Below are positions 17,105 through 26,035 of a stretch of 64,000 nt of DNA, piece by piece. Position 1 is the stretch's first letter. Each line of letters opens with the position of its first letter. The stretch is from Crenothrix sp043729335. GTDB taxonomy: Bacteria > Pseudomonadota > Gammaproteobacteria > Methylococcales > Methylomonadaceae. The stretch covers positions 1-64,000 of the forward strand of contig NZ_JAYTLQ010000057.1 in assembly GCF_043729335.1 (NCBI RefSeq). Reading direction: 5' to 3'. Both the position numbers and the translations under genes were made by a program. The notes beneath the pieces are model-generated. The model did not search any database. It was given only the letters and a program-made list of their open reading frames with translations, and had not been told where the DNA came from.

Positions 17105-17922
17105 AGGGCTTGCTTGGTCATTATCCAACGCCCTGCGGCTAATAAAATCAGGCTTTGCAAAAGCGGGATATAAGCCAGTTGCAAGGTTTTCCATTCCGAA
17201 AGCTCTGTCAGGGCAGATATTTGATAGCCTGGAATCAAGCATTTAAAAAAGGCCAGTGCCGGCAGGTAGTACGCTAAAATATTGAGGATACCAGCAAGAA
17301 AAGTCCAGATTAAAATAGCCCACACCGTTGCTTGGCGAACCGACTTAACGGCCGCGGATAAAGCGGCCATCATGGCGGTAAACGGCAGCACAGCCAGAAC
17401 AACATTCATGGTTATCGCAGCCAAATTGGGCAATGCGGCAGAAAAAAGCGTCGCGTCCCGGTATAGCACCAATGCGAGAGTCGCTAAGGCTGTGGCGCTA
17501 ATCAACACTGTCTGAATCATCATAACCCCTGCAAAACGCCCAAAAAATACACTGCTGCGGCTACTGCGTAAAGTGATGAAACGTAGCGTACCTCGTTCCC
17601 GATCCGAACAGGTTTGATCGGCGGCCAGGGTAATGCTCAGCATAGGAAATATAAACAGTGCAAAATGCCAGTAAACGGAAAATTCAGGAATAGCCCAATG
17701 TTGTAACGAGCTTAGTCCGATAAAATCAAAAAAACTAGCCCCTTCCATAAAGCCTTTTCCCTGTACCAGCATATCAGCAGCAAAGCGTAGCGGATACCAC
17801 AGGATAAAATACCAAACCACTACAAACGTAAGTAGAGATAGCAAGCCTTTACGGGTTGCAAAAAACCGTTTGAGTTCAAATTGGCTGATGAGTAAGAGGT
17901 GGGGGAAAAAGCCAGGCTGCAT
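17101..17922 (-). CDS. ABC-2 type permease
   Basis: A 273-residue inner-membrane protein with six predicted hydrophobic segments, the first at about residues 26-44 (LLSLLTFVVVWYFILWYP). The motif DRERGTLRFITLRSSRSSVFFGRF after the second segment is the ABC-2 coupling region seen in NatB/YhaP-like permeases. The ATG at 17922 gives MQPGFFPH, consistent with a short cytoplasmic N-terminus; a longer in-frame start at 17985 is possible. Together with the next gene it forms a two-component exporter, perhaps for a hydrophobic compound or ion. Confidence 0.82.
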   Translation of the reverse strand: MQPGFFPHLLLISQFELKRFFATRKGLLSLLTFVVVWYFILWYPLRFAADMLVQGKGFMEGASFFDFIGLSSLQHWAIPEFSVYWHFALFIFPMLSITLAADQTCSDRERGTLRFITLRSSRSSVFFGRFAGVMMIQTVLISATALATLALVLYRDATLFSAALPNLAAITMNVVLAVLPFTAMMAALSAAVKSVRQATVWAILIWTFLAGILNILAYYLPALAFFKCLIPGYQISALTELSEWKTLQLAYIPLLQSLILLAAGRWIMTKQAL

Positions 17923-18178
17923 GGTTTTGTATTTGATTGTGCTACGGAAATGAGTTGTATTTACGCTTAAGGTAACACGCCCCAAATAAGCTGAGCAACT
18001 TGAAATGCTGATTTGGTTTTTTGCGTGCCCTTGTACCTGCTTGGAAGAACTTATAAGATGACTAATAATTCCACCTATACACAGCAGAACTTTGCCTTGG
18101 CCGCATGCGATGTTTAACGCAACCTTATTGCGCTATGGATTGTACATTACGATTTGGCTTGGCATTTATAGAATCTGG

Positions 18179-18184
18179 TATAAA
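18179..18184 (+). promoter_or_regulatory. possible extended -10 box for the VapBC-like pair
   Basis: TGG directly before TATAAA at 18179-18184 fits an extended -10 element, about 33 bp upstream of the antitoxin ATG. A ttggct about 19 bp upstream could be a weak -35. This is a pattern match only. Confidence 0.3.
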
Positions 18185-18216
18185 AAGCAATACTCTATCT
18201 TTCTTAGGAGAACATA

Positions 18217-18438
18217 ATGCTATACGCTGAACGTATGATTATAGAAACTGACACCGCTGGAAACTTGAAACAATTGCCCAAGCTTCCGGCGAACTCGCAG
18301 ATTGAGGCGATTTTTTTGGTTATGGAAGAACAATCCCAAGCTGTACGCCAACCACATCCAGATATTGCTGGCAAAACCATTGTTGTTGGAGATATTTTTT
18401 CGAGTGTTTCAGAAACGGATTGGAACTTGCCCGCATGA
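18217..18438 (+). CDS. VapB-like antitoxin
   Basis: A 73-residue protein whose position decides its role: it is followed, with an ATGA overlap, by a PIN-domain toxin. Residues 1-35 (AERMIIETDTAGNLKQLPKLPANSQIEAIFLV) resemble the short beta/helix N-terminal domain of DUF2281-type antitoxins, and the C-terminal tail with GDIFSSVSETDWNLPA would occupy the toxin active site. A clear Shine-Dalgarno (aggaga) precedes the ATG. Confidence 0.72.
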   Translation: MLYAERMIIETDTAGNLKQLPKLPANSQIEAIFLVMEEQSQAVRQPHPDIAGKTIVVGDIFSSVSETDWNLPA

Positions 18439-18827
18439 TTGTTCTGGATACACACATTTGGCTGTGGTGGGTTAATCAAGATAGTAAAAACCTCAAGCCT
18501 GATTGGATGAGCCGTATACAGAGTCCAGAAGATGTGGGGGTTTCAGCTATTTCTTGCTTTGAGGTAGCTTGGTTGGAACGTCATAATCGTATCGTTTTAC
18601 CTTGCTCTAGACAGGAATGGTTTGAAAAAGCATTAATTGGTTCTGGAATTACCTTGTTGCCAGTAAGCCCTGCTATTGCTTCGTTAGCCGTCGACTTACA
18701 TGAGCACCACAGCGATCCGCAAGACCGCATCATTATCGCAACCGCATTAGCATATAAAAGTACGCTGATATCGGCAGATGGTAAATTTCCGTTGTATACA
18801 GAATTGGCGGGGTTATTGTTATCTTAA
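18435..18827 (+). CDS. vapC: VapC-like PIN-domain ribonuclease toxin
   Basis: A 130-residue PIN-domain protein, expected to cleave RNA when freed of its antitoxin. The metal-binding acidic residues are visible: Asp5 in IVLDTHIWLWW, Glu near 42 in SAISCFEVAWLE, and the pair in DPQDRIIIATALAYKSTLISAD near 95-115. The ATG at 18435 overlaps the antitoxin stop by four bases, so it is preferred over an in-frame start 15 bp upstream. The full PIN fold is present and the frame is intact. Confidence 0.85.
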   Translation: MIVLDTHIWLWWVNQDSKNLKPDWMSRIQSPEDVGVSAISCFEVAWLERHNRIVLPCSRQEWFEKALIGSGITLLPVSPAIASLAVDLHEHHSDPQDRIIIATALAYKSTLISADGKFPLYTELAGLLLS

Positions 18828-18964
18828 ATTTTGTAGCGTTATAGGAGCGTAATAACTATTGCAGCATCTTTACTCGAACGATACCCGACTCTTTGCATCG
18901 GCAACGTCCTAATAGCGTATCTTATTGTGTTGTTATAAAGCAAAGCACGACTTGTATTTAGCCA

Positions 18965-19414
18965 TCAATGCTCAGCACGCTTAATATTGTGTTGCTGCTC
19001 GATACCTTTGGTTAAATTATAACCTTCGTCATTGAATAGATCCTCTTTAAAAAACAAGCGCATATTTATAATCCAGGCAATTTTTTTTTGCTTATTGTTT
19101 TCTATAATAATGGTTGAAAGTTTATGATTGTTATTAATAATCTGATCCACAATGGTTTGTGGGTTAGTCGGGTCTTCTTTTAGCGCACCCGATACAATAC
19201 GCTGCGCAGATTTCATTGTCAGCACTGGCTGCGCAGTAGTTAGCTCAGTATTTTGGTCATTTTCAAGTGCCTGCGCGTTAAAGTAACCAATATCATAGCC
19301 AAGCTTAAAGGTGAGAACAATCATAATCACCCCTCCACAAGCAGAGAGGGCAATTTTTAATCGCCTTTTAACGCGAGGATTTGACAGTCTTTTTATAATA
19401 ACGCGAATTTTCAT
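18965..19414 (-). CDS. hypothetical single-pass membrane protein
   Basis: A 149-residue protein with a very basic N-terminus (about 20 residues rich in Lys/Arg) followed by one membrane segment (about residues 22-46, IALSACGGVIMIVLTFKLGYDIGYF) and a hydrophilic, probably periplasmic, remainder. I do not recognise a family. The composition is AT-rich. It stands alone between the VapC gene and the damaged mlaC, with a 265-bp gap upstream that shows no feature. Confidence 0.55.
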   Translation of the reverse strand: MKIRVIIKRLSNPRVKRRLKIALSACGGVIMIVLTFKLGYDIGYFNAQALENDQNTELTTAQPVLTMKSAQRIVSGALKEDPTNPQTIVDQIINNNHKLSTIIIENNKQKKIAWIINMRLFFKEDLFNDEGYNLTKGIEQQHNIKRAEH

Positions 19415-19646
19415 GGCGACATTATCGCATTACCCGCTAGGATTCACATAGAGGCTATTTTTTCTGATCGCTAAACAATTTTAGCGAAAAGACTCTGATT
19501 TTTAAAACAGTTAACCGACATTACCTTGCCAGTAGTATTCGATGAGTAATCAATAAGCACCGTATTGTTGGAGTTCCTATCGTCACCACTAACCTACATT
19601 AGCTTTAAGCACCACGCTTAGTTAGCAGATTCACTTAGCAAGCGCC

Positions 19647-19748
19647 TCTGCATTACGTTTAGCAAGATCATCAATAACAGCTAGAGCATTGGCGAGCACA
19701 AGCGGATCTTCAATTCTGCATTACGTTTAGCAAGATCATCAATAACAG
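19647..19748. repeat. 34-bp direct duplication at the 3' end of mlaC
   Basis: A perfect 34-bp direct repeat occupies 19647-19680 and 19715-19748, separated by 34 bp, both starting tctgcattacg and ending tcaataacag. Read on the minus strand each copy encodes VIDDLAKRNAE, so the outer copy is what remains of the original end of mlaC. Confidence 0.9.
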
Positions 19749-20329
19749 CGCTTAATGAACCCTTAGTCTGAATTTCATCAGCAAAAGTGGAGCGGTAATT
19801 CGTTATCAAGCTGACCCCATCAATCATAATATCGTAAACCTTCCATTCGTTATTATTTAAAAACATGCGGTAATTAACTTCAACAGGTTGAATGCTCGGT
19901 TGAATAACGTTAGTTTTTACAATCACTTTGGTTGCGTTACTTGCCATGTCTAGCGGTAAATAGCGTATTGTCCAATCGTTGTATTCAACAAATGCTCTGG
20001 CATAGGCTCTGATGATCAAGGTTTGAAACTCATGTTTAAAGCGCGTTTGATCTGAAATGGTTGCCGTTTTCCAGTACTTACCCAAAACTAACGGTGCAAT
20101 GGTGTCAAAATCGGTATGGGGGATCGATTACACCTCTAACAAACTCGGTAACTTGCGCAAAATTTTGGGTAAAGGATTTATCCTGTAATTTTTTTTGCAG
20201 CATTTCTGATACATTTTGTATGACTTGTTGGGGGGCTTGCAAACTCTCTGCCATGGTTTTTATAGCTGGCATCAAACTAAGTAATGTTGCAAATAAAGCC
20301 AATATTAAGTAGTGTCTTGTTTTTCGCAT
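19681..20329 (-). pseudogene. mlaC: MlaC-type phospholipid-binding protein, frameshifted
   Basis: MlaC/Ttg2D carries phospholipids between the outer-membrane MlaA complex and the inner-membrane MlaFEDB transporter. The 5' part (20105-20329) gives a signal peptide and SFTQNFAQVTEFVRGVIDP, then stops; the 3' part (19681-20085) continues with LGKYWKTATISDQTRFKHEFQTLI to the end. Removing one base from the G5 run at 20118-20122 joins them as DPHTDFDTIAPLVLGKYW, the normal family sequence. A second lesion replaces the last codons: a duplication makes the protein end ELKIRLCSPML, while the displaced original end EALAK-stop lies just downstream. Genes for MlaFEDB are not here, so a functional copy may exist elsewhere. 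Confidence 0.8.
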
Positions 20330-20615
20330 GATGATTTACTCCTAAAATTAACTGCAACTTTATAAAGGACGCGTTCTTTTGTTGATAGTGGAATTAAACA
20401 CATTGACCCTACAAAATAGAATAAAGTCATTTAATTAACAGTGTGTTGAAGAATTTAACCAGATAACCGTTGTCCACACGTAAATATGGACAAGGAAAAA
20501 TATCCCTTTAAATAGCCCCACCCGAATAAAATCCTAATCTATCTAGCACGTGGCGATTACAGTACGCATCTACAATGTTAAGAGCATAATAGGCCAAAAA
20601 ACTAGCGAGGATAAA

Positions 20616-22379
20616 ATGGCTACACCACCAAGTAACGAATCTTTTTTTATTATTGGCCTTGGTGCATCAGCAGGTGGGCTAGAAGCACTCCAGGAATTTT
20701 TTAAAGCCATGCCATTAGACAGTGGTATGGCATTTATTGTCGTAGTGCATTTAGATCCACACCATGTCAGCTTATTGCCTGAGATATTACAACGGCAAAC
20801 TACTATGCCCGTAAAGCAGGTTACCGACAACGTAGTGGTTGAACCCAACAAAATTTATATCATTCCGCCCAATAAACGTTTATCCATTTTAAACAATCAT
20901 CTCCAGCTTATGGATTTAGAGCTGCCCCGCGCCAGCCATTTGCCCATTGATTATTTTTTTAGTTCCCTTGCCCAAGAACGCAGCAACAAAGCTATTTGTA
21001 TCATTTTATCGGGTACCGGTTTCGATGGTTGCCAGGGTTTAAGGGAAATAAAAGCTGAAGCAGGCCTAGTGATTGCCCAAGATGAAAGTTCGGCAAAATA
21101 CAATGGCATGCCTAAATCTGCTGTGGAAACGGGTCTGGTGGATTACGTGTTATCCCCGGCTGAAATGCCTGCCAAGCTAATGGAATATAGCCAATATCCC
21201 CATACGGATATGCCCGCACTCAGCAAGCAAATTAATACTGACGCCATTCTCCAGAAAATATTAGTGATGATTCGTAACCAGATCGGGCACGATTTTTCTT
21301 TGTATAAAAAAAATACTATTTATCGGCGTATCGAAAGACGCATGCAGCTGCACCAGATTGAAATAATGCCGGATTATTTAGGGTTTTTACAAAAAAATGA
21401 CTGGGAAGTGGCGGCGTTGGCAAAAGAATTACTCATCGGCGTGACCAGTTTTTTTAGGGATCCGGATGCCTTTGAAGTGCTCAAAGCTAAATATTTACCC
21501 GATTTACTGGCGCAAAAACCCAATAATTATACTTTGCGGGTATGGGTTCCCGCTTGCAGTACCGGCGAAGAGGCGTATTCCCTTGCCATGCTATTTCAAG
21601 AATGCCTGGATAGCCTTAGCCAGCATATCAATGTGCAAGTTTTTGGCACGGATATTGACGAAAGAGCCATTGAAATAGCCCGACGCGGATTTTATTCCGC
21701 CGGCATAACCGCCAACGTGGATGATCAGCGTCTTGCGCGGTTTTTTATTACCGAAGATGACGGCTTTAGAATAAAAAAATCAATTCGGGAAATGCTCGTC
21801 TTTGCTACCCAAAATATCACCAAAGATGCGCCGTTTACTAAACTGGATATAATTAGCTGTAGAAATTTGTTAATTTATTTCAGCGCGGAATTGCAAGCTA
21901 AAATCCTGCCGCTGTTCCATTATGGTTTAAAGCCATCGGGGCTTTTGTTTTTAGGTTCGTCAGAAACCACTGGGCAATCCAATGATTTTTTCACTATTTT
22001 AGACAGAAAATGGAAACTGTTTAGCCGCTCAGAGCTAAACAGCACGTTGCCTAAAACCTTTGCTATCCATGAACAACTCGATCACCAAATTAACGATGAT
22101 GTAAAAAACCCGGCCGTTATTCAAAAGGCCGACGAAGTAAGCTTGGTACAATTGGTCGAAGCCATTTTAAGGCGTAGCGCAGTGCCGCCCTGTGCCATTA
22201 TTGATAGCAACCATAATATTATTTATGTGCATGGCAGGCTAGGACGATATCTGGAGCCTGCCCAAGGTAAAATTAACCTTAATATCGTGCAAATGATTCA
22301 CCCCGGACTTAAAACCGCACTTATGTCGGCTATTCGTAAAGCAAATCAGGGCCAAATTGCCAGCCAAAAAAGCCGTTGA
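20616..22379 (+). CDS. CheB-CheR fusion, 5' part (frameshifted)
   Basis: The 587 codons from the ATG at 20616 (with gcgagg upstream) encode a CheB methylesterase domain (about residues 10-190: GLGASAGGLEALQEFF, VVVHLDPHH, LSGTGFDGCQGL with the Ser-His-Asp triad) and a CheR methyltransferase domain (about 205-475: YRRIERRMQ, VTSFFRDPDAFE, VWVPACSTGEEAYSLAM, DIISCRNLLIYF). There is no receiver domain. The frame stops in the following linker; the next frame, overlapping by four bases, continues the same protein family. One extra A in the A6 run at 22366-22371 would read straight through. Such CheBR-PAS proteins often act in signalling other than chemotaxis; no chemoreceptor or CheA is present. 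Confidence 0.85.
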   Translation: MATPPSNESFFIIGLGASAGGLEALQEFFKAMPLDSGMAFIVVVHLDPHHVSLLPEILQRQTTMPVKQVTDNVVVEPNKIYIIPPNKRLSILNNHLQLMDLELPRASHLPIDYFFSSLAQERSNKAICIILSGTGFDGCQGLREIKAEAGLVIAQDESSAKYNGMPKSAVETGLVDYVLSPAEMPAKLMEYSQYPHTDMPALSKQINTDAILQKILVMIRNQIGHDFSLYKKNTIYRRIERRMQLHQIEIMPDYLGFLQKNDWEVAALAKELLIGVTSFFRDPDAFEVLKAKYLPDLLAQKPNNYTLRVWVPACSTGEEAYSLAMLFQECLDSLSQHINVQVFGTDIDERAIEIARRGFYSAGITANVDDQRLARFFITEDDGFRIKKSIREMLVFATQNITKDAPFTKLDIISCRNLLIYFSAELQAKILPLFHYGLKPSGLLFLGSSETTGQSNDFFTILDRKWKLFSRSELNSTLPKTFAIHEQLDHQINDDVKNPAVIQKADEVSLVQLVEAILRRSAVPPCAIIDSNHNIIYVHGRLGRYLEPAQGKINLNIVQMIHPGLKTALMSAIRKANQGQIASQKSR

Positions 22380-23617
22380 CACTACACACGGACAGCGGTG
22401 TTATCAGTGTTGTGATCAGCGTATCCTCTATCCTGGAACATACGTCGCTATCAGGATTATTGATGGTGTCTTTTGAAGAAATTTACGGCGGCGCAGCACC
22501 GGTGCAGACACTGTCTAAACCCACCTCACCGCCGCCGACTAAAACTTTGGAAGAAATGCGCAAGGAGTTGGCCTGGACCAAAGAAAATCTGCAAACTACC
22601 ATAGAAGAAATGGAAGCTGCTAATGAGGAACTTAAATCTACTAACGAAGAGCTCCAGTCCACTAATGAAGAATTACAAAGCACCAACGAGGAGCTGGAAA
22701 CCTCTAAGGAAGAATTGCAATCTTTAAATGAAGAATCGGTAACGGTGAACTCCGAATTGCAAAACCGGATGGAAGATTACCAAATCGCCAATGACGACTT
22801 AAAAAACCTGTTTGACAGCACACAGCTCGCTACTATTTTTTTAGATACCCAACTGTGTATCCGTCGCTTTACGCCTAAAGTCAAAGAGATCATTAGCTTG
22901 GTTGCTACTGATATTGGCCGCCCCATTGCGCACTTTTCCTGCTCTTTGCAAGCTATTGATTTAAGTGAGACTTCCAGGCAGGTGTTAAAAACGCTGGATA
23001 AATATGAAGCAGAAATCTATGACACTAACGGACGGTGTTTTTTTACCCGCATACTGCCGTATAGAACAACCAACAATGTGATTGATGGCACTGTGCTGAG
23101 TTTTGAAGATATTTCAGCGCGAAAAAAAGTCGAACTGGCGTTAATTGACAGCGAGAAACGTTATAAAAACTTGTTTGATTACAGCCCGATTGCGATTTGG
23201 GAAGAGGATTGCTCCAGTCTTGAACAGGCATTGTTTAAACTTCGTGAGCAGGGTATTAGCGATCTGGGTGATTATTTGGCCAAAAATCCTGAGGAAAGCT
23301 TGAGATTATTTAAATCTCGGCGTATTTTAGCCGTCAATAACGCGGCCTTAAGTTTGTTTAATGTCCTCAACAAAGAGGAGCTTCCGATAAAACTGCCGCA
23401 ATTATTGCGCGATGATGCCACTCAACTGTTGCTGCTGCAATTGCAAGCCATCTGGAACCAACAAGAAAAAGTTAACCTGGCCTTTAACTACACCGATCTT
23501 TCCGGCAATGTTTTAGCTTTAAGTTTAACCTGGACGATTACCAGTGATCACCAAGGTAAGTTAAATTACGCTAATATCATAACAACGGTACTCCCTCAAA
23601 ATCAGGAGGCATTATGA
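22376..23617 (+). CDS. CheB-CheR fusion, 3' part: coiled coil and PAS domains
   Basis: This frame supplies the rest of the CheBR-PAS protein. It begins in the linker (TLHTDSGVISVVISV), continues through the diagnostic coiled coil with repeated STNEELQ heptads (about residues 65-130) that follows CheR in these fusions, and then has a PAS domain of PAS_10 type (NLFDSTQLATIFLDTQLCIRRFTPKVKEI, ending VLSFEDISARKKVE) and a second partial PAS (KNLFDYSPIAIWEEDCS). No kinase domain follows. It ends in ATGA overlap with the next gene. As a separate protein it would lack a proper start, so it is best read as the 3' half of the gene at 20616. Confidence 0.82.
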   Translation: MTLHTDSGVISVVISVSSILEHTSLSGLLMVSFEEIYGGAAPVQTLSKPTSPPPTKTLEEMRKELAWTKENLQTTIEEMEAANEELKSTNEELQSTNEELQSTNEELETSKEELQSLNEESVTVNSELQNRMEDYQIANDDLKNLFDSTQLATIFLDTQLCIRRFTPKVKEIISLVATDIGRPIAHFSCSLQAIDLSETSRQVLKTLDKYEAEIYDTNGRCFFTRILPYRTTNNVIDGTVLSFEDISARKKVELALIDSEKRYKNLFDYSPIAIWEEDCSSLEQALFKLREQGISDLGDYLAKNPEESLRLFKSRRILAVNNAALSLFNVLNKEELPIKLPQLLRDDATQLLLLQLQAIWNQQEKVNLAFNYTDLSGNVLALSLTWTITSDHQGKLNYANIITTVLPQNQEAL

Positions 23618-24432
23618 AAAATCACGAGGATAAATTTAGTGGACTCAGGCAGCGAGCGGAAAAATTATTAAACCCTAGTGAAATAACTTTACCCGAAATA
23701 CTGGAAGTCTCGGAAATATCCGATTCCATTGCAGAAATACGTGACACCATACACGAGCTATACACTTATAGAATTGAATTAGAGCTACAAAATGATGAGC
23801 TGCTAAGCGCCCAAAAACAACTTCAGGATATCTCCCAAGAGTATTTGGATTTTTATAATGACTCGCCGGTCGCTTATGTTACCCTTAGCAACGATAACCG
23901 CATTCTCAAGGCGAATAATACCTTGGCAATTTATTTAGATGCTGCCAAACAAAACCTCGTTAAACATCTGTTTACTGACTATGTGTTAGCGGACGATCAG
24001 GATATTTTATATCTCTACCGGCAGGCGTTAACCGACAATAAACACCCTCCTGCCTGTGAATTCAGGTTACGTAAAAAGAATGCGCAGCCTTTTTGGGTGA
24101 GATGTGAAGGCTTTTTTAAAAGCAAAAAATCCCGGCAGGAAATCAATCTTGTCTTAACCGACATTAACGAATGCAAGCAAGCTGAGCTTGGCCTACAAGA
24201 GTTATTAAGCCACCAGAAAACCGGACGCAAACAAGAAATAACTCAACTTGCCCATGAAATTCATGAAGAATTGACGGACATCCTGGCGGCACTTAAAACA
24301 GATTTAAAGGATCTGTCTAATGAGTTGCCGGTAGATTTGTCCGCTTGTCATGAAAAATGTACCCTCATGGACAAGCATATTGACATGGCCATTCAAACTG
24401 TTGAAAATCACGGCACTAAAAGGGCTTTATAA
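23614..24432 (+). CDS. PAS-domain protein with truncated histidine-kinase-like tail
   Basis: A 272-residue protein. Residues 1-75 form coiled coil (ELQNDELLSAQKQLQDISQEYLDFY), then a PAS domain (about 82-190: YNDSPVAYVTLSNDNRILKANNTLAIYL to INLVLTDINECKQAE). The last 65 residues contain AHEIHEELTDILAALKTDLKDL, which resembles the dimerisation helix of NarX-type (HisKA_3) kinases, but the ATPase domain is missing. The frame is intact to its stop, so this looks like a genuine kinase-less adaptor rather than a broken gene. It is coupled to CheBR by an ATGA overlap. Confidence 0.75.
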   Translation: MKNHEDKFSGLRQRAEKLLNPSEITLPEILEVSEISDSIAEIRDTIHELYTYRIELELQNDELLSAQKQLQDISQEYLDFYNDSPVAYVTLSNDNRILKANNTLAIYLDAAKQNLVKHLFTDYVLADDQDILYLYRQALTDNKHPPACEFRLRKKNAQPFWVRCEGFFKSKKSRQEINLVLTDINECKQAELGLQELLSHQKTGRKQEITQLAHEIHEELTDILAALKTDLKDLSNELPVDLSACHEKCTLMDKHIDMAIQTVENHGTKRAL

Positions 24433-24477
24433 TGACTAATGCGTTAAATGAGTTTATGTTGCGGTCAAGGAGATCCC

Positions 24478-25974
24478 TTGAAAGATCCTCACATTAAACG
24501 CACAACGATAAATAAACAGCCTTCCATGCTGTCTGATCGGCGCAGGCCAGAAATTCCGCAAGTTGTTGTGCCTCATGAGCGGCGCAAAAAAGCTAAAGAT
24601 CGTCGCAAACACGCAGACAAGCCAGCTTCGCAGCCATTTGCAAATCTTCTATTAGAACTTCCTAAAGCTTTACCGGTAGCAAAAAGCCTAATCGATTATG
24701 AAAGCCCTTTATCAGAGTTAGCGCAAACCCAACCCACAGCCAAACACTGCCATAGCTACTCTTGGCAACTCTACCACTTTTCGCCAATTGCTTATATTAC
24801 ACTTAATTTTGACGGCTTAATTACCTCGGTTAATGTGAGCGGCGTCAAGTTGTTGGGCGAAGACAGTGCGCAACTGCACCAGCGTGCTTTTGTAAGCTTT
24901 CTTAAAGGCAGCAATGCCAAACGTTGGCAACAAGTGTTTTTAAAAATGTTAAAAGGTAAGCCAAGACAAAGCACAGAAATGATTTTAGTACGGGTAGATG
25001 GAAGCCTTATTAATGTCAGATTAGAAGGCGTCAGTAAAGAAGTGGAAGATGGCGCGTCAGTTCTGTTACTTGCCTTAACCAACATCACTGACAGCAAGCG
25101 CATTAAAAGCCCTCTCTCAGCGGTCGTTCCTATTTTTGATAGTTACGAAGGCATTATGGTAACGGATGCCCAAACTATTATTTTGCAAATAAACCCCGCT
25201 TTTAGCCATTTAACCGGTTACAGCGTAGAAGAAAGCGTTGGCCAAAAGCCTAATTTTTTGAGTTCGGGCCAACAAGATGCTCATTTTTACCAGCGCATGT
25301 GGCAAGCCATTAACCATGATGGCTATTGGCAAGGCGAAATTTTGAATCGACACAAAAAGGGGGGGATTTTATCGCAGTGGCTTACTATTTGCGCTATTAC
25401 GGACAATAGTGGAGAGGTTATTTATTATGTCGGATCGCTTAGGGATGTTAATTCTGCCCCGCAAACTGATAAAAATGCACTGGGGGCTTATCTACTTTTA
25501 GAGCATCAGATACAACAAAAAAATGCCGAACTACAACACATCAAAGAAGAATTAAGCGATATTAACATTACCTTGAGAGTTTTGCTTGAATCGAAAAAAG
25601 TCGATAATTCTGATGTCAAAAAACAGTTAGAACAGGAAATTAAGCAAGAAATAGTACCGTTTTTGCAGCAGTTGAAAAAGGCTAATCCTAATACCAAGCA
25701 GTTGAGTTTACTGCAAATCCTGGAAGCTAACTTGCAAAATGTCCTCTCCTCTTACGGTAGAAATGACGTTATTGCCACTGGCTTCAAGGAGTTGACGCCC
25801 AAAGAAATTCAGGTTGCATCAATGATCCGACAAGGGCTTTCAACCAAAAATATCGCGGCAACGCTGTCGATTTCGGCGGCAACGGTTAATGTGCATCGTA
25901 AAAATATTCGCAAGAAGCTTGGGCTGGATAATAAAGCCGTTAATTTGCGTAGTCATCTTGGTTCAGTTGATTAA
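24478..25974 (+). CDS. PAS-PAS-LuxR transcriptional regulator
   Basis: A 498-residue regulator with two PAS domains (about residues 90-205, YHFSPIAYITLNFDG to ALTNITDSKR; and 215-330, SYEGIMVTDAQTIILQINPAF to YYVGSLRDVN), a coiled coil and a C-terminal LuxR/GerE helix-turn-helix (about 430-490: ELTPKEIQVASMIRQGLSTKNIAATLSISAATVNVHRKNIRKKLGL). It has no receiver domain. The start is taken as TTG at 24478, which has aaggag 6 bp upstream; an ATG at 24448 is in frame but has no such site. It closes the cheBR-PAS operon and is probably its output. Confidence 0.83.
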   Translation: MKDPHIKRTTINKQPSMLSDRRRPEIPQVVVPHERRKKAKDRRKHADKPASQPFANLLLELPKALPVAKSLIDYESPLSELAQTQPTAKHCHSYSWQLYHFSPIAYITLNFDGLITSVNVSGVKLLGEDSAQLHQRAFVSFLKGSNAKRWQQVFLKMLKGKPRQSTEMILVRVDGSLINVRLEGVSKEVEDGASVLLLALTNITDSKRIKSPLSAVVPIFDSYEGIMVTDAQTIILQINPAFSHLTGYSVEESVGQKPNFLSSGQQDAHFYQRMWQAINHDGYWQGEILNRHKKGGILSQWLTICAITDNSGEVIYYVGSLRDVNSAPQTDKNALGAYLLLEHQIQQKNAELQHIKEELSDINITLRVLLESKKVDNSDVKKQLEQEIKQEIVPFLQQLKKANPNTKQLSLLQILEANLQNVLSSYGRNDVIATGFKELTPKEIQVASMIRQGLSTKNIAATLSISAATVNVHRKNIRKKLGLDNKAVNLRSHLGSVD

Positions 25975-26035
25975 TCTATTTGTTTTATTAAGCTGAAAAT
26001 TGTACGGTAGCGCCGTTTACTAATCGCCATCAGGA

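Noticed and set aside
22366..22371. Programmed -1 frameshift as the main explanation for the CheBR split
   Set aside because: The phase is CAA AAA AGC, not the classical A AAA AAG phase, and no stimulator is obvious; a missing base is simpler. Kept only as a possibility in findings.
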